A stretch of DNA of 64,000 nt from Cyprinodon diabolis (Eukaryota > Chordata > Actinopteri > Cyprinodontiformes > Cyprinodontidae), in contig CM060070.1 of the NCBI GenBank assembly GCA_030533445.1, forward strand, positions 23,589,501 to 23,653,500, given 5' to 3'. The position numbers and the translations under genes are program-made. This document shows positions 24,071-35,985 of this stretch, in pieces. Within the stretch, counting starts at the first letter, position 1. Each line of letters starts with the position of its first letter. The notes below the pieces were generated by a model. The model saw only the letters and a program-made list of their open reading frames with translations, had not been told where the DNA came from and did no database searches.

Positions 24071-24464
24071 TTTTGAATAAGAGAAACAGAGTAGAAGCCC
24101 TCTTCTCTCTGCCTGCAAGTATAGACTGAGGAGGTGTGTTTGACTCCTTGTCTGGTTTGGGAGAGGGAGGGGCTGGCTCTCCCATTCCTCGCTGAAGAGG
24201 GCTGTTAAAGTCTTTGCAATCAATGCTTTCATATGTTGTTAGAAAAGTCTAAAGCAATACAGGTGAAAAAATCACTCGATTTGTCGCTAGTAACACAAAA
24301 AACAAAAAATGTTGCTGGAGGGGTCTGAAAAGTTGCTAAATATAGTGACAACATTGCTAAGTTGACAACAGTGTGTTAAACTGCCTTCTATTCTGTCTTC
24401 CCTTTCCTATTATATAATTTTTTTTGGTCTGATCTGTGGACTGTGGGTTTGAATATGCTGTGAC

Positions 24465-25375
24465 TGTCATGATCTGGCTTGTTTGCTCTCCCTTAATTAG
24501 TAATTCCTCTCACCTGCCCTCTTCCTTCCCTGCCTCAATTATAATTTATTCCTCTCACCTGTTTCCTCTGGTTTATAATCAGTTCAGCCTGAGCATTCAG
24601 TGCCAGAACATTGTTTGTCTCTCTGTCAGTCTTTCTGTTCAGTTTTTATTTGGTTCATGTCCTGGATCCTAGCTGCCAGTGGAAAGAGGGTTTTGGTGTT
24701 TGTCTCGTCTCCTGATTGTCCACTGTTCCTCCCCCGCGGAGTCCTCTGGGTTTTTGGCTCATTATGGGGGGAGGTTCAGTTTTTATCAAAGTAAGCCTGG
24801 CTCCAGGGAGAAGACCAGTTTAAAGTCCTGCTTCAAGTTCCGGTTCCTACGTCCTGTCTCGGCTACCCTCTTCCACTGTGCCTGCCTGTCTGCACCTGAT
24901 CCTGTCTGCTCCTGTGCATGACCACCTGGTCATGCTTCTGGTCCCAGTAAGACTCTGAACCCTCCTGGAAGCCAGTGGATGCCTGGAAGTCTGGATCCTG
25001 CCACCTGTTCCTGTTCCTGCCTGATCTGGATTCTGCCTGTTTGGTCTGTTCCTGTCTGTTCTGGATCCCTCACCGGGATCGGCTTCCAGCCTCACCTCTG
25101 GGACTGCAGCACTGGGGACATTCGTGGTCTGGACTGTTAAACCAGGTAAGTGACCAACACAGTTAATCTTCTATCAGTTGATATAGTTATATGTGGTCAC
25201 TTACCTGTGTTTCTCCCCCAGAGTGTCTGAGATTGGGCGGTGCCCCGCCCCCCGCCTGCAGTGTCCGCGAGCCACAGCTCCCCTTTTGTTTTGTTTTTAT
25301 TTTAATAAATCTTTTGAACTTTCCTACTGACTGTCTCCCCTGAATACTGGGTCCATCTGTCCTCGTTTCATGACA
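24465..25375 (+). repeat. Solo LTR, family A, about 0.9 kb, with near-perfect 5-bp target duplication
   Basis: It begins TGTCATGATCTGG and ends TTTCATGACA, so the termini are inverted (TGTCATGA/TCATGACA) as in LTRs. The flanks are GTGAC on the left and GGGAC on the right, a probable 5-bp duplication with one change. A TATA-like GGTTTATAATC, a TTTTAATAAATC poly(A) signal-like segment and the shared end block AATACTGGGTCC are present. The interior is lost by LTR-LTR recombination. Gypsy-type is inferred from the 5-bp duplication. It contains a GTAAGT near 25145. Confidence 0.78.
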
Positions 25376-26227
25376 GGGACGGCTTTACAACTTTGTTCTC
25401 CTCAGACAATGCTTTCTGCAGTGACATCAGCCATGAATGGAGCAATGAGCAAGCATAGGTTGTGCTCATGGGAAACTTAGTGTCACACAGATTTGCTTAA
25501 TATTGCAGATGATGTTTAAAAAAAACACATTTAATTAAGTAAATAGAATCCAACTGGCAAAAGTGGCTATAGGAGTAGCTGTGCAACGCACCACAACTGA
25601 AATTCACATGCATTTGGAGGGTGTTAATGTCAAGTCATGATCAAAACACAGAAAGACTATAGCATAACTGTAATCCTACAGGACATTGCCATCCACCTGA
25701 ACTGGCAAATCAGGCATGGACATTATTATTATTAGAAGCAGCCAAAAGGCCAAAGGGAAATCCTTGAGGAGCTGCAGAGATCCACAGCTCAAGGGAAAAA
25801 ATCACAAGCTGGGCTGAAATTCTTAATGGGTGAGTGGATAGAAAAATGTCATTGTTGAAAGGAATCCATGAGGACCATCATAATTAGTTTGTTACAAACC
25901 ATATTTTGAAGATATTGCAGAAGAATGTGCTCTAGTTAGATGAGAACAAATGCTTTGAAACGCAGGAAAAACAAGACTATGTTCAGCTTTGCTGTTTCGG
26001 CCAGCGAACATAGACTTTTCCCTGAAGAGGATTTGATGGCTACGACCAGCCTTCAGCTGAACACTGGTTTGTGTCTAGCCTTTCCGAGGCCCGAAAGCCA
26101 TTTGAATGAAGTCAGCTGGTTAAGTAAACTTGCAGGGATGTGGCATCAGGTGGAGTGGCTCCTGCTTGCATCATTGACATTTGATCCTCAACACCAAAGT
26201 AAATTTGGTTTAATTGTCTACATGTTT

Positions 26228-26540
26228 ATGTGGGGGGGGGGAGTGGCACTGAATGTAAGAGTTTGCACTGAAATCGAAGGGTTGACAGTTCAAGCCCCGG
26301 CTCTGGCTTTCAGTGTCGTTGTGTCCTTCGGCAAGATGCTTTATCCACATTACCTACTGATGGTGGTCAGATTGCCTGGTGGCAGTTCTGTCAGTGAGCC
26401 TACATGCAGCTGTGGCTACCATGTAGCTTGCCACCATCAGTGGTTAGGGTTAGGGTGTGTGAATGACTAAATGTAATGTAAAGCCCTTTGGTCAAGTCTC
26501 CTGACTTAAAGTAAAGGCCATTTACATACCAAACTTGACA
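26228..26540 (+). repeat. tRNA-derived SINE copy
   Basis: A G-run is followed by a head with a B-box-like ACAGTTCAAGCCCCGG. A body follows with TGTCCTTCGGCAAGATGCTT, GATGGTGGTCAGATTGCCTG, GGCTACCATGTAGCTTGCCA and GAATGACTAAATGTAATGTA. These are the hallmarks of a widespread percomorph SINE family. The 'AAAGCCCTTTGG' end is present. It is diverged and has lost its tail repeat. Confidence 0.75.
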
Positions 26541-28984
26541 AAAGAAGTCTCATTTTGATCTCTCTTGACATAAAAATTTAAGAAATACATGTATACATGT
26601 AGAGCAGTTTGAGAACAAGTTAAAGATTTGCAGCTGTTATTGCAGTTGTATAAATTAAAATAACTGATAGAACAATGTTGCCCACACCAGAGTGATATAT
26701 ATCTATATTGTTCCCAAAATCCAATACAGTTTGTAATTAAAATGAGATAACATTTGTAAGAGCTTAGTGTACCTGAATTATTTTCCAGAAAACTATAATT
26801 TATATCAACCTATATGAACACTGTTTGCAAACTGACACTGATCTTTTTTCCCCTTAGCAAGCACAGCTCTACAGATATGACCACATTTTACTTTCAACAT
26901 ATGGCCTGCAGAGAGCAGCAGGATTTGATAAATTGTTAATGATTATGTCCTAAAAGTAATTACTGACCTCTCCTCAATGACTGTATCACGTTCCTAACCC
27001 TGGAAATGCTAATCATTTTCTTTGCTTGTGACCCCCAAGTCTTTGCACTCAGACGTCCTAACATATAAAAGGTATAAATGTAAACAATCTTGCAGATAAT
27101 TATTTTTATCTGAGGTAAAAATGAGTTGTGTCCCACAAAGATCGATAAGCCACCACACAAGACTGCATGGTTAGACTGTCTGAATTAAAACTACCTATAA
27201 GGTGCATTCTACTTTTTTTCACTGCTCTTTTGGCTTCACTCATAGATTTTTATTAAAATGGCAGGAGGTTTAATTATGAGGGATGCAGGGGTCTGCACAT
27301 AATCTGCCATATGGGTAATGAAAATGCTGAATAATATTTTTTGTAAGGTGCACAGTATAGTATGTTCATTAGGTAACTCTGAAAAAGAGCATATGGAACG
27401 TATGTTAATGTGCCTCCAACACAGAAGAAAAAATACATTTTTATATTTTTCTTCTGCCTCTGAGGTTCAAAAGGATTTCAATTTGTTTTTATTTCAACAG
27501 ACTTCTTATCTTGTTTGCTCACAAGATAAGTTATTATTAGCAAATGCTGTCGCTGAAACAAATTGCGAGGTTTAAGACATTAAATTAATGCATTAGTTCC
27601 TGATGAGCTGCATAGCAGATTTAGTGAGGCTCTTCTTCTTTTGTCAGTTGGCTGCTTCACAGTCAGAGAAGTTTGCTCTAACTAGCTCTCTTTGTCAAAA
27701 GTTCTAATTCCCAGACTTGATGTGTCTTTTCGGCAAGATATCCAGGGGGTTCTATTAAAGCTGGTGTCTAAGAAGAGTTCCCTTTGTCTCTTACTATCCT
27801 AACTTACACCAAAATTTACTTATGGCAGAAGATCTGAAGATTATCTCTGTAACAAACTATGATTGCTAAAATGCTATCATTAACATTCAGCAAACCCAAA
27901 CACCAAGTTTTTTTGCAGAATAAAAAACAATAAAATGCTTCAGTAGCTGCAGTACTGTAGTGGGAAAAAAGTATTCTACTATTCACCCTAGTTAAATAGA
28001 CGAACATGAGCAACGTTCATCCCCCCCCCTTTAGTCAGAGTCAACACAAATTACAGACACTTTGGTTAAACAGTAACATGTTATGAATAAACCTTGAGAA
28101 AGAATCTGGCTTGTTATGGGAAGAAGCAATGTCTGGTCTACAAACACCATCCTGCAGAGAATTGTGTGGCCTTGAAGATGAAACAAACTGAGTGAAATCT
28201 TTTACAGTGAGTAAATAGGATAAATGTTACGCTATGTTACGCTAGCTTTACCTTAGAACTCATGAAATCAACTCAAATTGGTGGTTGGCATTTGCACAGA
28301 AGAGAGTTAAATTAGATCAAACTGAAAGAAATATTTTTCTTATTGAGAGGGGAAAAAGAAGTCCAAGAGCTCCTAATTTAGAGATCTTAACAACTGGCCC
28401 ACAATGGTTGAACCCATTGGCATAGACTCTTCAGTTGTTTTCATTAAGGTTTGAATATTCTCATAACCTTCTGGCTAATCTTTCACCATTTTTGACCACA
28501 ATAACAATCTATGAATCGACGAGCAGAGGAGAACAACCTTGTATGCCTCTGTCTTATCTCTACCACTGAAAAATACTGCAGAGGACAATCATTTTATTTA
28601 TTCCCCTTCACAAAATGATGATTTTGGTGATGTAGTTGATTCTTCTCTGCTTACTGCTTTAGACAACGTAGCCCTTTTGAGATAAACAAAATAATTTTAT
28701 TAATAAGAGGTTTGTTCAATTGATTAATACAGAGCTGCGTACTTTGAAACTTAAACTGATGAGAAAATGGCACTATACATGCCTGCCAGTGGCAATTTCT
28801 CATTGAAAACTGGGGAAGCTAATCACCCACTTTGAATTTGGTTATATTATTGGTAAAATATGCATTGTCAAACTTCATAAATATAGTAATTTAAATGCAT
28901 AAAATGTGCACTAAAATGCACTAGATTTTATTAATTATTTGCGCATTAATCAGCTGTTAAACCCGCTCTCTGACACAATCTACT

Positions 28985-30640
28985 CTTCCCTCAGAAGCAA
29001 CAGGACACTACAATTACCAAACTCCATAGCTATAGGTCTGTTTAACCATCCATTCCCCCTTGTCGCAGAAGGAATGATTTCATGCGATCCTTTATAAATA
29101 AGATTGATTCTATTAAAAATATTATCATTGTCACACTTATAAACATGATTGGGTTATCTCTGGAAGGTGAGGCAGCATCTGCTGTACAGTAACTGTAGAA
29201 TCCGAACTGGGTTTGGACTGTTTTGATCCAGCTGAGCTCTAGAGTTAAGAAAATCATTATATTCTTCTAGGGTTTTAACTTGTATATGAGATATATATTT
29301 CTAAAAAAACATCTAAAGAAGTATTCCCTCTAATTTCCACCTCCATTTTAGATATGATTAATCAATCCCTGTTACGGGGATATGCAGGCTTTTAAGGTCC
29401 CTGTAATTAAACCTTAACTTAACCTTAACTTAAGAAAACGTCTCTCGATTCAGATGACTTGTTCCTTTATAGACCAATATCTATTCTTCCTTTCTTATCA
29501 AAAAGTCTGGAAAAAATATTTACTAAAGAAGTGTGTGATAACCATAATTGATTATTAAAAAAATTTATTCAGGTTTTATAGCTTATCATGGCACTGAAAC
29601 AGCCCTGGTGAAAGTCAAGTCATATGGTTTCTGATAATGGACTTTTATCTTTACCTGTCTGTACTTGTTGGATCTCAGCGCTGCATTTGATACCGTTAAT
29701 CACAATATTCTTTAAGAAAGGCTTAAACATTCTGTGGGAATCAAGGGAACAGCACTGGGCTGACTTAAATCTTATTTGTTTACGAGATTAAATTTTTTTC
29801 ACATTAATGATAAATCATCCTCAACCTTCAGGGTTACATATGGTGTACCACAGGCATTAATGCTAGAACTAATTCTCTTTACTATATATATGCTCCCAAT
29901 TAGTAGAATTATTAGAAGCATGGGATTAATTTCCACTGTTAAGCTGATGATACTCAGCTTTATTTGTCTATACATCCTGATGAAACTAACCAATTACATA
30001 GACTGCAGGCATGTCTGAAGACATAAAAACCTGGATGACATTAAACGTTATGCTTTTGGAATCTGACAAAACAAGAAGTTATCGCCGTTGGACCAGATTT
30101 TTTGAAACAAAGCTCACTTTATCTGGCTTGGATTACATTGGTCTCAGATAATACTGAAACAAAATCTTGTTTTTTTTTTTTTCTTTTTTAACAGGACCTG
30201 TCATTTAAATCCCATATCAAAGACATTTATAGAATTTCCTTCTTTATCATCTGAATATTACAAGAATTTTAAATATCTTGGCCAGGGGTGAAGCTGGGAA
30301 ACTAGTTCTTTCATTTAATATTTTGAGGCTAGACTTTTGTAATTTTTCAGTATAAGAATATTCACTATAGTCAAAAGTCCTCAAAGTATCTAAAATGCTC
30401 CAGTCACAGTTCTGCTGAAAAAAAAGAGGGAGATCATGTTTCCAGGCATTCATCATAGCTCGGGCATGAATACGAATCCATAAGACATACGCCTTCTTAG
30501 CTGGTCCTCCAGCACCAAATTAGGCCTAATCAGCTCCTTGTAGCAAACAGCTCACACTGGTAAGGCTCCGGCCAACTGGGTTTAAAGCCTCTCTCAATCT
30601 CCAGTGTTGAGGGGGGTGAAAAATCCTCCACCTAAAAACC
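28985..30640 (+). pseudogene. Decayed L2/Maui-type LINE: endonuclease end and reverse transcriptase
   Basis: Translating across frames gives the expected order of L2 motifs. These are a decayed stretch near 29090 (NKIDSIKNI), a post-endonuclease RT start near 29400-29520 with a YQKVWKKY-like block, WISALHLIPLITI near 29670, and YGVPQALMLELILFTIYMLP near 29836-29900. KLMILSFICLYI then replaces the catalytic YADD region near 29940, followed by a KTWMT-like segment. Stops and indels in all frames show it is long dead. No intact 3' tail is seen. It is on plus, antisense to pex5l. Confidence 0.8.
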
Positions 30641-30970
30641 TCTATCTGTTGTGTAAGGAGTGCTCTTGTTATTTTCCACGATTTTCCACGATTCATCAAT
30701 AACATACCTAAGTTAAGCTAGCTGCCACATACCTTTATATAAAAAATAAATATACATGTTATTAAAAAAGACAAAATAGACTAAAATATAGTAAAATATA
30801 AAATATAATAAGCGTAAAATATGAAAGTTTCTCTTTTATTTTTTATATAATGTAACTTGAACAACTTACTAACAATAATCTTGGAAAGATCACACCTTAT
30901 TTTAAGACAGCACTCCCCTTTTATTGCTGTATATTCTTATTTCAACAGCTTTTCTTAGATGGGGTTTTAA

Positions 30971-32261
30971 CACTAGAACTACCAGGATTTTTCTGCCTAC
31001 CTAGAACTACCAGAGAGGGGTCAATTGACCCGACGGCTTTTCCCGAATACACTAATCACTCATTTTGTCATGGTAATGAGGCTGTTATGGGCCGTGTGTG
31101 GGGTGAGGGGGTCACACCATACAGTGGTAACAGCCATGACAAACAGGGACAGACAGCTTCTTTCCAGTGTGTTACAGTTTTTCTCCCTTGGTTTGGCTCA
31201 TTTCTTGAAATTGAGATGTCATTCTCAAAACATGGACAAATCCCAAAACTAATTTGCAGTTCCTCACAACAGAATGGCATTTATCATAACTTTCATCAAA
31301 TTTCAAATGCTTTTGTACATGTCTCAATCATTTAGTACATCCTTGCAAATGGCTATGTACAAGTAAGAGTAATAAAGATAATTGTGCAAAGAACATTCTA
31401 TGAGTTGCAAAACAATGTGCAAAAAAACATACTAGGTCAGTTGAGGCAGACAAGATTAACATGACCAGGAAAGAGTGTTGACAGATACATTTATGATATA
31501 ATATAGAGATATAGAAGTAAAAGAAATGAGACATATTTCAAGTCAGTATTTCCATAGTGTAATCAATAGTTCCATAGTGCAGTGATTGGACGCTCAAGCC
31601 ATGGTCTGAATTTTTCTAGAGTTTGTCCCTCTTTTCAGTCTCTGACACTGTTGAATTGTTCATAAAATGTAATGTTGTCAAAAGTGATTGGAATATGTTG
31701 CGGGGCATCACATCAGCAACTGGGGAGTTCCGCGTATCTGTCTCCCAATACATACGGGTTCCAGCCATTTGGACCAAGCCCATCCTCAGGTACATGCCCA
31801 ACATTTTCTGTATTTCCTTGATTGTGGCGTTCACAGATCTTCCATTACTTTGAACGCTGTACTCATTTGTTATTGGTTGCCAGAGCTTGAATCATGTCTT
31901 CTGAGACAAACTTTTCAAAGTACTGCAGCGGTGTGTGGAGGACAGTTGCATCATCTGTGAGAGCTGGAGCAGAAAAATCAGTATTGGGACTGATGAAATC
32001 ATTTTTTTGCAGGCGATATCTGTCACGGGGCTTGATGTGTTCATTTGATTCCACTAAAAAGCTAAACTAAAAGCTTGCCTTGGGGTTCCCTTCCCCACAC
32101 AGGCTCAAGCGACTCTGTGACTCAAGTGACAGCTATGAGCTGCTAACAGCCACATTTCCACAACAAAAGGAGTGTCCGCAGGAGGTCCAAAGGGTCAAAT
32201 GACCCTCTTGTGGAGCTTTTAGGTAAAAGGGTCAATTGACCCCTCCGTGGTAGTTCTAGTG
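30971..32261 (-). mobile_element. piggyBac-type element relic, 1,291 bp, flanked by TTAA
   Basis: The left end TTAA|CACTAGAACTACCA and the right end TGGTAGTTCTAGTG|TTAA are perfect 14-bp inverted repeats inside TTAA target duplications, which is diagnostic of piggyBac. The motif TAGAACTACCAG recurs inside the left end (30974-30985 and 31002-31013). The palindrome GGGTCAATTGACCC is found near both ends (31018-31031 and 32229-32242), with a variant at 32191-32206. A transposase fragment is encoded inside on the minus strand. The element is roughly 1 kb shorter than autonomous piggyBacs, so it is internally deleted. Confidence 0.93.
31600..32110 (-). pseudogene. piggyBac transposase fragment (N-terminal to middle part)
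   Basis: The minus strand from about 32054 reads DRYRLQKNDFISPNTDFSAP and TPLQYFEKFVSEDMIQALAT. After a break it reads MNATIKEIQKMLGMYLRMGL and TRMYWETDTRNSPVADVMPR, then FQSLLTTLHFMNNS and a trace of KFRPWLE. This is the conserved start of the DDE_Tnp_1_7 (piggyBac/PGBD) domain, with its RMYW and LHF blocks. The catalytic aspartates that lie further on are lost in the internal deletion. It is non-functional; domestication is excluded by the stops. Confidence 0.88.
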
Positions 32262-32756
32262 TTAAGGGGCTCACATCATCGTGACATCAAACATATTTAA
32301 ATAATTATCATGCATATTCAAATAAAAATCAAATAGCTTTCTTAGTCTGTCGAAAGATGGGTTGAGTTAATTAAAATGCAAGTAACTGAAATTTAATATT
32401 TGCAACTCAGAGAAATCCTTTAAAAAAAAAAAAAAAAAAAAGAACATGAATACCAAACCCAGAGAAGGGTCATCACTTTGTTGTGTGAGAGACTGTTACA
32501 GGCTGTGGGAACGCTGAGCTAGAGCAAGTAATTAGGGTGACAGAGTGTTAGCTGTTAGTCAGCTGAGTATAATTTTTGATACACATATAGCCAACCGTGG
32601 CAATAGTCACAAAAAATATGTTACAGTCTTGTAAACAAAAAACAGAAAAGCTCTCTAATTTTAATGTCAAGTGAAAATCATGTATGAGAATGCCTATTTC
32701 CTCATTAGTGGTCATTTCGCTTCGGAAATTAGGATGGCTGTAGTCGAGGATCTTAA

Positions 32757-33141
32757 AGCCGGGCATACACTGCGATATTTTCAGTTGTTGTCTACTCGGA
32801 CCCGTCTATCCAGAAACCAACTACAACTACAAGCAACTACTGTCTGTCGATTTTAAAGAAAGAAATCCATTTCACTCGCACCCCTGCCATGCTTTTGTGT
32901 TTTCGTCTGAGAGGAAGAAGAAATAGAAGCCTTGGTTTTGCATGTGCACTGAGCGATTTGCCCACAACGGCCGACTGAATTTGAGGTGGTCGTGACAGGC
33001 TGATCGCCGCTCGTTACCCCCTGTACACTACACGACGCACGATGAACGATCATGCTGAACATCGGCCCGATCTAAAAAATCTTGCATGACTCGAAAATTG
33101 GCCGAAAAGAGCAAAAAAAATCGTACAGTTGATGCTCGGCT
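32757..33141. mobile_element. MITE-like element with AGCCGGGCATACACTG-type ends
   Basis: The left end AGCCGGGCATACACTGCGAT and the right end read inverted (AGCCGAGCATCAACTGTACG) resemble each other and a fish DNA-transposon terminus. The interior is CpG-rich (CGACGCACGATGAACGATCA). No coding capacity and no clear target duplication are seen. Confidence 0.55.
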
Positions 33142-33244
33142 ACAATATACAATATTGCCTTAGAGATTTATATTAACTATAAAGGTCTAATAAATATGAT
33201 ATAGTGAAATTCCAAACAGATATGTTGGCTTATCATTTTTTTTT

Positions 33245-33520
33245 TTTTGGAGTTTGCATGGTTTCCCCTCTTGGTGCTTCCACACAAAGTCAAAAAAACT
33301 ATGTTAGGTTGATTAGAGTCTTTATGTAAATTAGCCTCAGGTGTGTGTGGTTGTCTGTCCTATATATCTCTATTTGTTGTACTACAATTGACTGGCAACC
33401 TGTCTGGAATGAACTCTATCTTTTGCCTAAAGGCTGCTGGAGATTGGCACCCGAACACGAAGACCTTGAAGGACGAATTGAAGATAATTGGATAGTTTAT
33501 CTAAAAGATCTTGAAATATC
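33245..33520 (+). repeat. Decayed fish SINE/LINE tail copy
   Basis: GGAGTTTGCATGGTTTCCCC, TGTGTGGTTGTCTGTC, ATTGACTGGCAACCTGTCTG and GCTGCTGGAGATTGGCACC follow the same order as the family represented at 9870-10021. The microsatellite tail is gone. The open frame at 33345-33563 lies within it and is not a gene. Confidence 0.6.
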
Positions 33521-34931
33521 ACTGAATGAACTTGAGCATTTAGCTGAACAAAACCATTGTTGAATAATAAATAACCCATTCTTCATTCATTCAATATATT
33601 TATTAAACAACAATTTTTAAATCATAATAACTTTCTCTAAATAATATGAATGTTTTAGTAAAATAGAAAAAGAAACTTGACATGTTTGGGGGCACAGCTT
33701 TCATGAAATGTTTTGCATGCTACTTCTCTAGATCTTAGAAAATACTTCTGTTGTTCTTGCTTTCAGAAGGTTATTCAAAGCTGTTTACAAGCTGCCCCTT
33801 GGCTGACTCATCCACTACATGACAGCAGCGTATTCTTGGAAAAGTCAGAGGAGACCTGATAACTGGAGGCAAGCAATCCCCTAAGAATGTAAATGATGCT
33901 CATGTATCCACATTTTCACAGCAGCTGAGTAGTGATTACCATAAGAGCATCTGCAAGTAAAAAAATTGTCTGTTTCAGATGTATGCTAACTGCTGGTTTA
34001 CTGGTTCTATTTTACATAAGACAATAAATTACACAATGTATTTCTGAATAGGGTTAAGAGGTGATTTCTTGTAGGTGTCCTTTTGGGTGCTTCCAATTTC
34101 AGGGGTTTATAGTACACAGGAAGTTTATACATTTTTATGCCAAATGCCTGTCCTGATGAAACCAGGATTCAAACCTGGCTCACCGGCATCATGATCTAAA
34201 ACATTTAAAAGAACCATTCTCAGTTCAATTCCTCTTATTCATTAGATGTCTTATACAGTATTTTGCTTTTTTTTTTACATAAATGTCTGCCTTCTCCTGA
34301 AACTTAGCTTATGCATAACTTTTATTGTGTTAATTGGTTATAACCCTCGATGTGTGAAAAAAGAGCATTAGGGGCATTTTTTGTGACAATTAAAATTAAA
34401 TTGTAAGTAGTTATCCATAACTGAAATAGTTAATGTTGCTGTATAACCTTTAAAGATTAGCTCCCTTTTCACAGCTACTTTTGAAAGCCGAGGTAACATT
34501 TCCATATACTTTAAACCTGTTAATATCACTTTCCTAGACCTTCTTTTTACTCAAGAGATGTAGGCCAATAGAAGATTCTCTGGGCTTTTTAAAGAGTGAA
34601 GTTGTTCACAGCTGCAGTGCATCCTTCCATCAGCGATGGCAGTAACCAATCAAGGTGAGTGTACAAATGTTTTTTTGGTACCTTTTTTTTGTCACAAAAT
34701 AAATGTTAATGTGTTTTTAATTGGAGTGCACCTCAAGAAACAACATGTGTAATCAGTTTAGAAAGAAATAGCTTTCTTTTACATCTGTCATAGCCTCTGG
34801 TCTTCAGGTCATTCTTACTGCTTCCTTAGCCAAAGTGTATAGTGGGATATCAGCTTTACAGCTGTTGTAACATTTGCAGTCAGTTGGTCGTTACCAGTTT
34901 TTTATTAAAAAACACATAGTTATTTAAAGAC

Positions 34932-35290
34932 TGTCATGTTCTTGGCACTGATAACTGGCTTAATGCTTCATTCCATTAACCTTTCTAGCTAGGCCCAGTT
35001 TCTCATCACAGTTCCTCTGTGTCACCTGCTCTAGTCTCTATTTAAACTGCTTGCTCCCAGTCATCAGTGCCAGATTATTCAAGCCTTCAGGGCGAGTTTT
35101 CTAGCATACCTGTTTGTGTTCTGAATGTCTGATCCTTACCAATTTTGTCTTCAGACCTTTGAGCCTGCCTGTACCTGTTCTGATCTGTTTGCCTGACCTG
35201 TCTTTGGACTCCTGCTGGATTCTGCCTGTTGACTGAACCTGTCTATCTGCTAGGCTAGGTAAGATAACTGGGTGGTAAAATCTGTGCAAA
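34932..35290 (+). repeat. Truncated solo LTR, family A
   Basis: It starts TGTCATGTTCTTGGCACTGA, keeps TTCCATTAACC and the CTGTACCTGTTCTGATCTGT block, and stops near a GCTAGGTAAGAT that corresponds to the GTAAGT region of the copy at 24465. The 3' third is missing. Confidence 0.6.
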
Positions 35291-35869
35291 TCCCAAGAAA
35301 GAGCTGTCAAATCCAGGCAAAGACTTACCTACGTCATGTATTAATTTGTACGGATTGAGAGTAAATATAACGCATTCATGATGTAAGTGGTAAATACTGG
35401 ACACTTACACCTTTCACTCCACTGTCTACAGCTTCTATTTGACATAAATATATGCTTGTAGTTATAAAGTAAAAATATTTATATCTTGCAACTTTTGAAA
35501 TATCTTGGACTATCTGGTTATTATTACAATAAAATAAAAACTGTCAATTGGTTTTTAGTAGTTTTTTTTTTTTTATGATTAATGGAATTATGAAGAAAAT
35601 TTTGCCAAATGCAGGTTGATGAAGAATCAAATGTGAAATAATTAAACTTTTTAATCCTATCGATTTACTTTTAACTGGTCAGCACTGGAAGTCAAAAGAG
35701 ACCTTGTGTTCTTATTACCAGCACCTGCTCTGTGATTGAAGGTGTCCTACAGTTTCTCTCAGGCTGAATGTCCCAAGGTTGTTGGAAAACATACTGAAAA
35801 ATTCCCCGGAATTCCTATAACCTAGGTAATCCCAGGGCTTTCAATGGAAAATGGGCAATTATGACAACA

Positions 35870-35985
35870 AACGGTGGCACAGTTGGAAGCACTTCTGCCT
35901 TAAAAGATCCTGAATTTAAATCATGGCCTGGGAGCATCTTGAATGGAGTTTCCTATTCTCCCTGTGTTTCTCCTGACTGTTTCAC
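35870..35985 (+). repeat. SINE head fragment
   Basis: CGGTGGCACAGTTGGAAGCA, AAATCATGGCCTGGGAGCAT and GGAGTTTCCTATTCTCCCTG match the tRNA-derived head and following block of the family whose 3' parts lie at 9870 and 33245. The A- and B-box positions are decayed. Confidence 0.5.

Noticed and set aside
25940..26470. 176-codon open frame on plus
   Set aside because: Its second half is the SINE at 26228-26540 and runs through a G9 run; no domain and no splice or promoter support.
31600..32110. Domesticated piggyBac-derived host gene
   Set aside because: Frame breaks and missing catalytic part; no splice structure.
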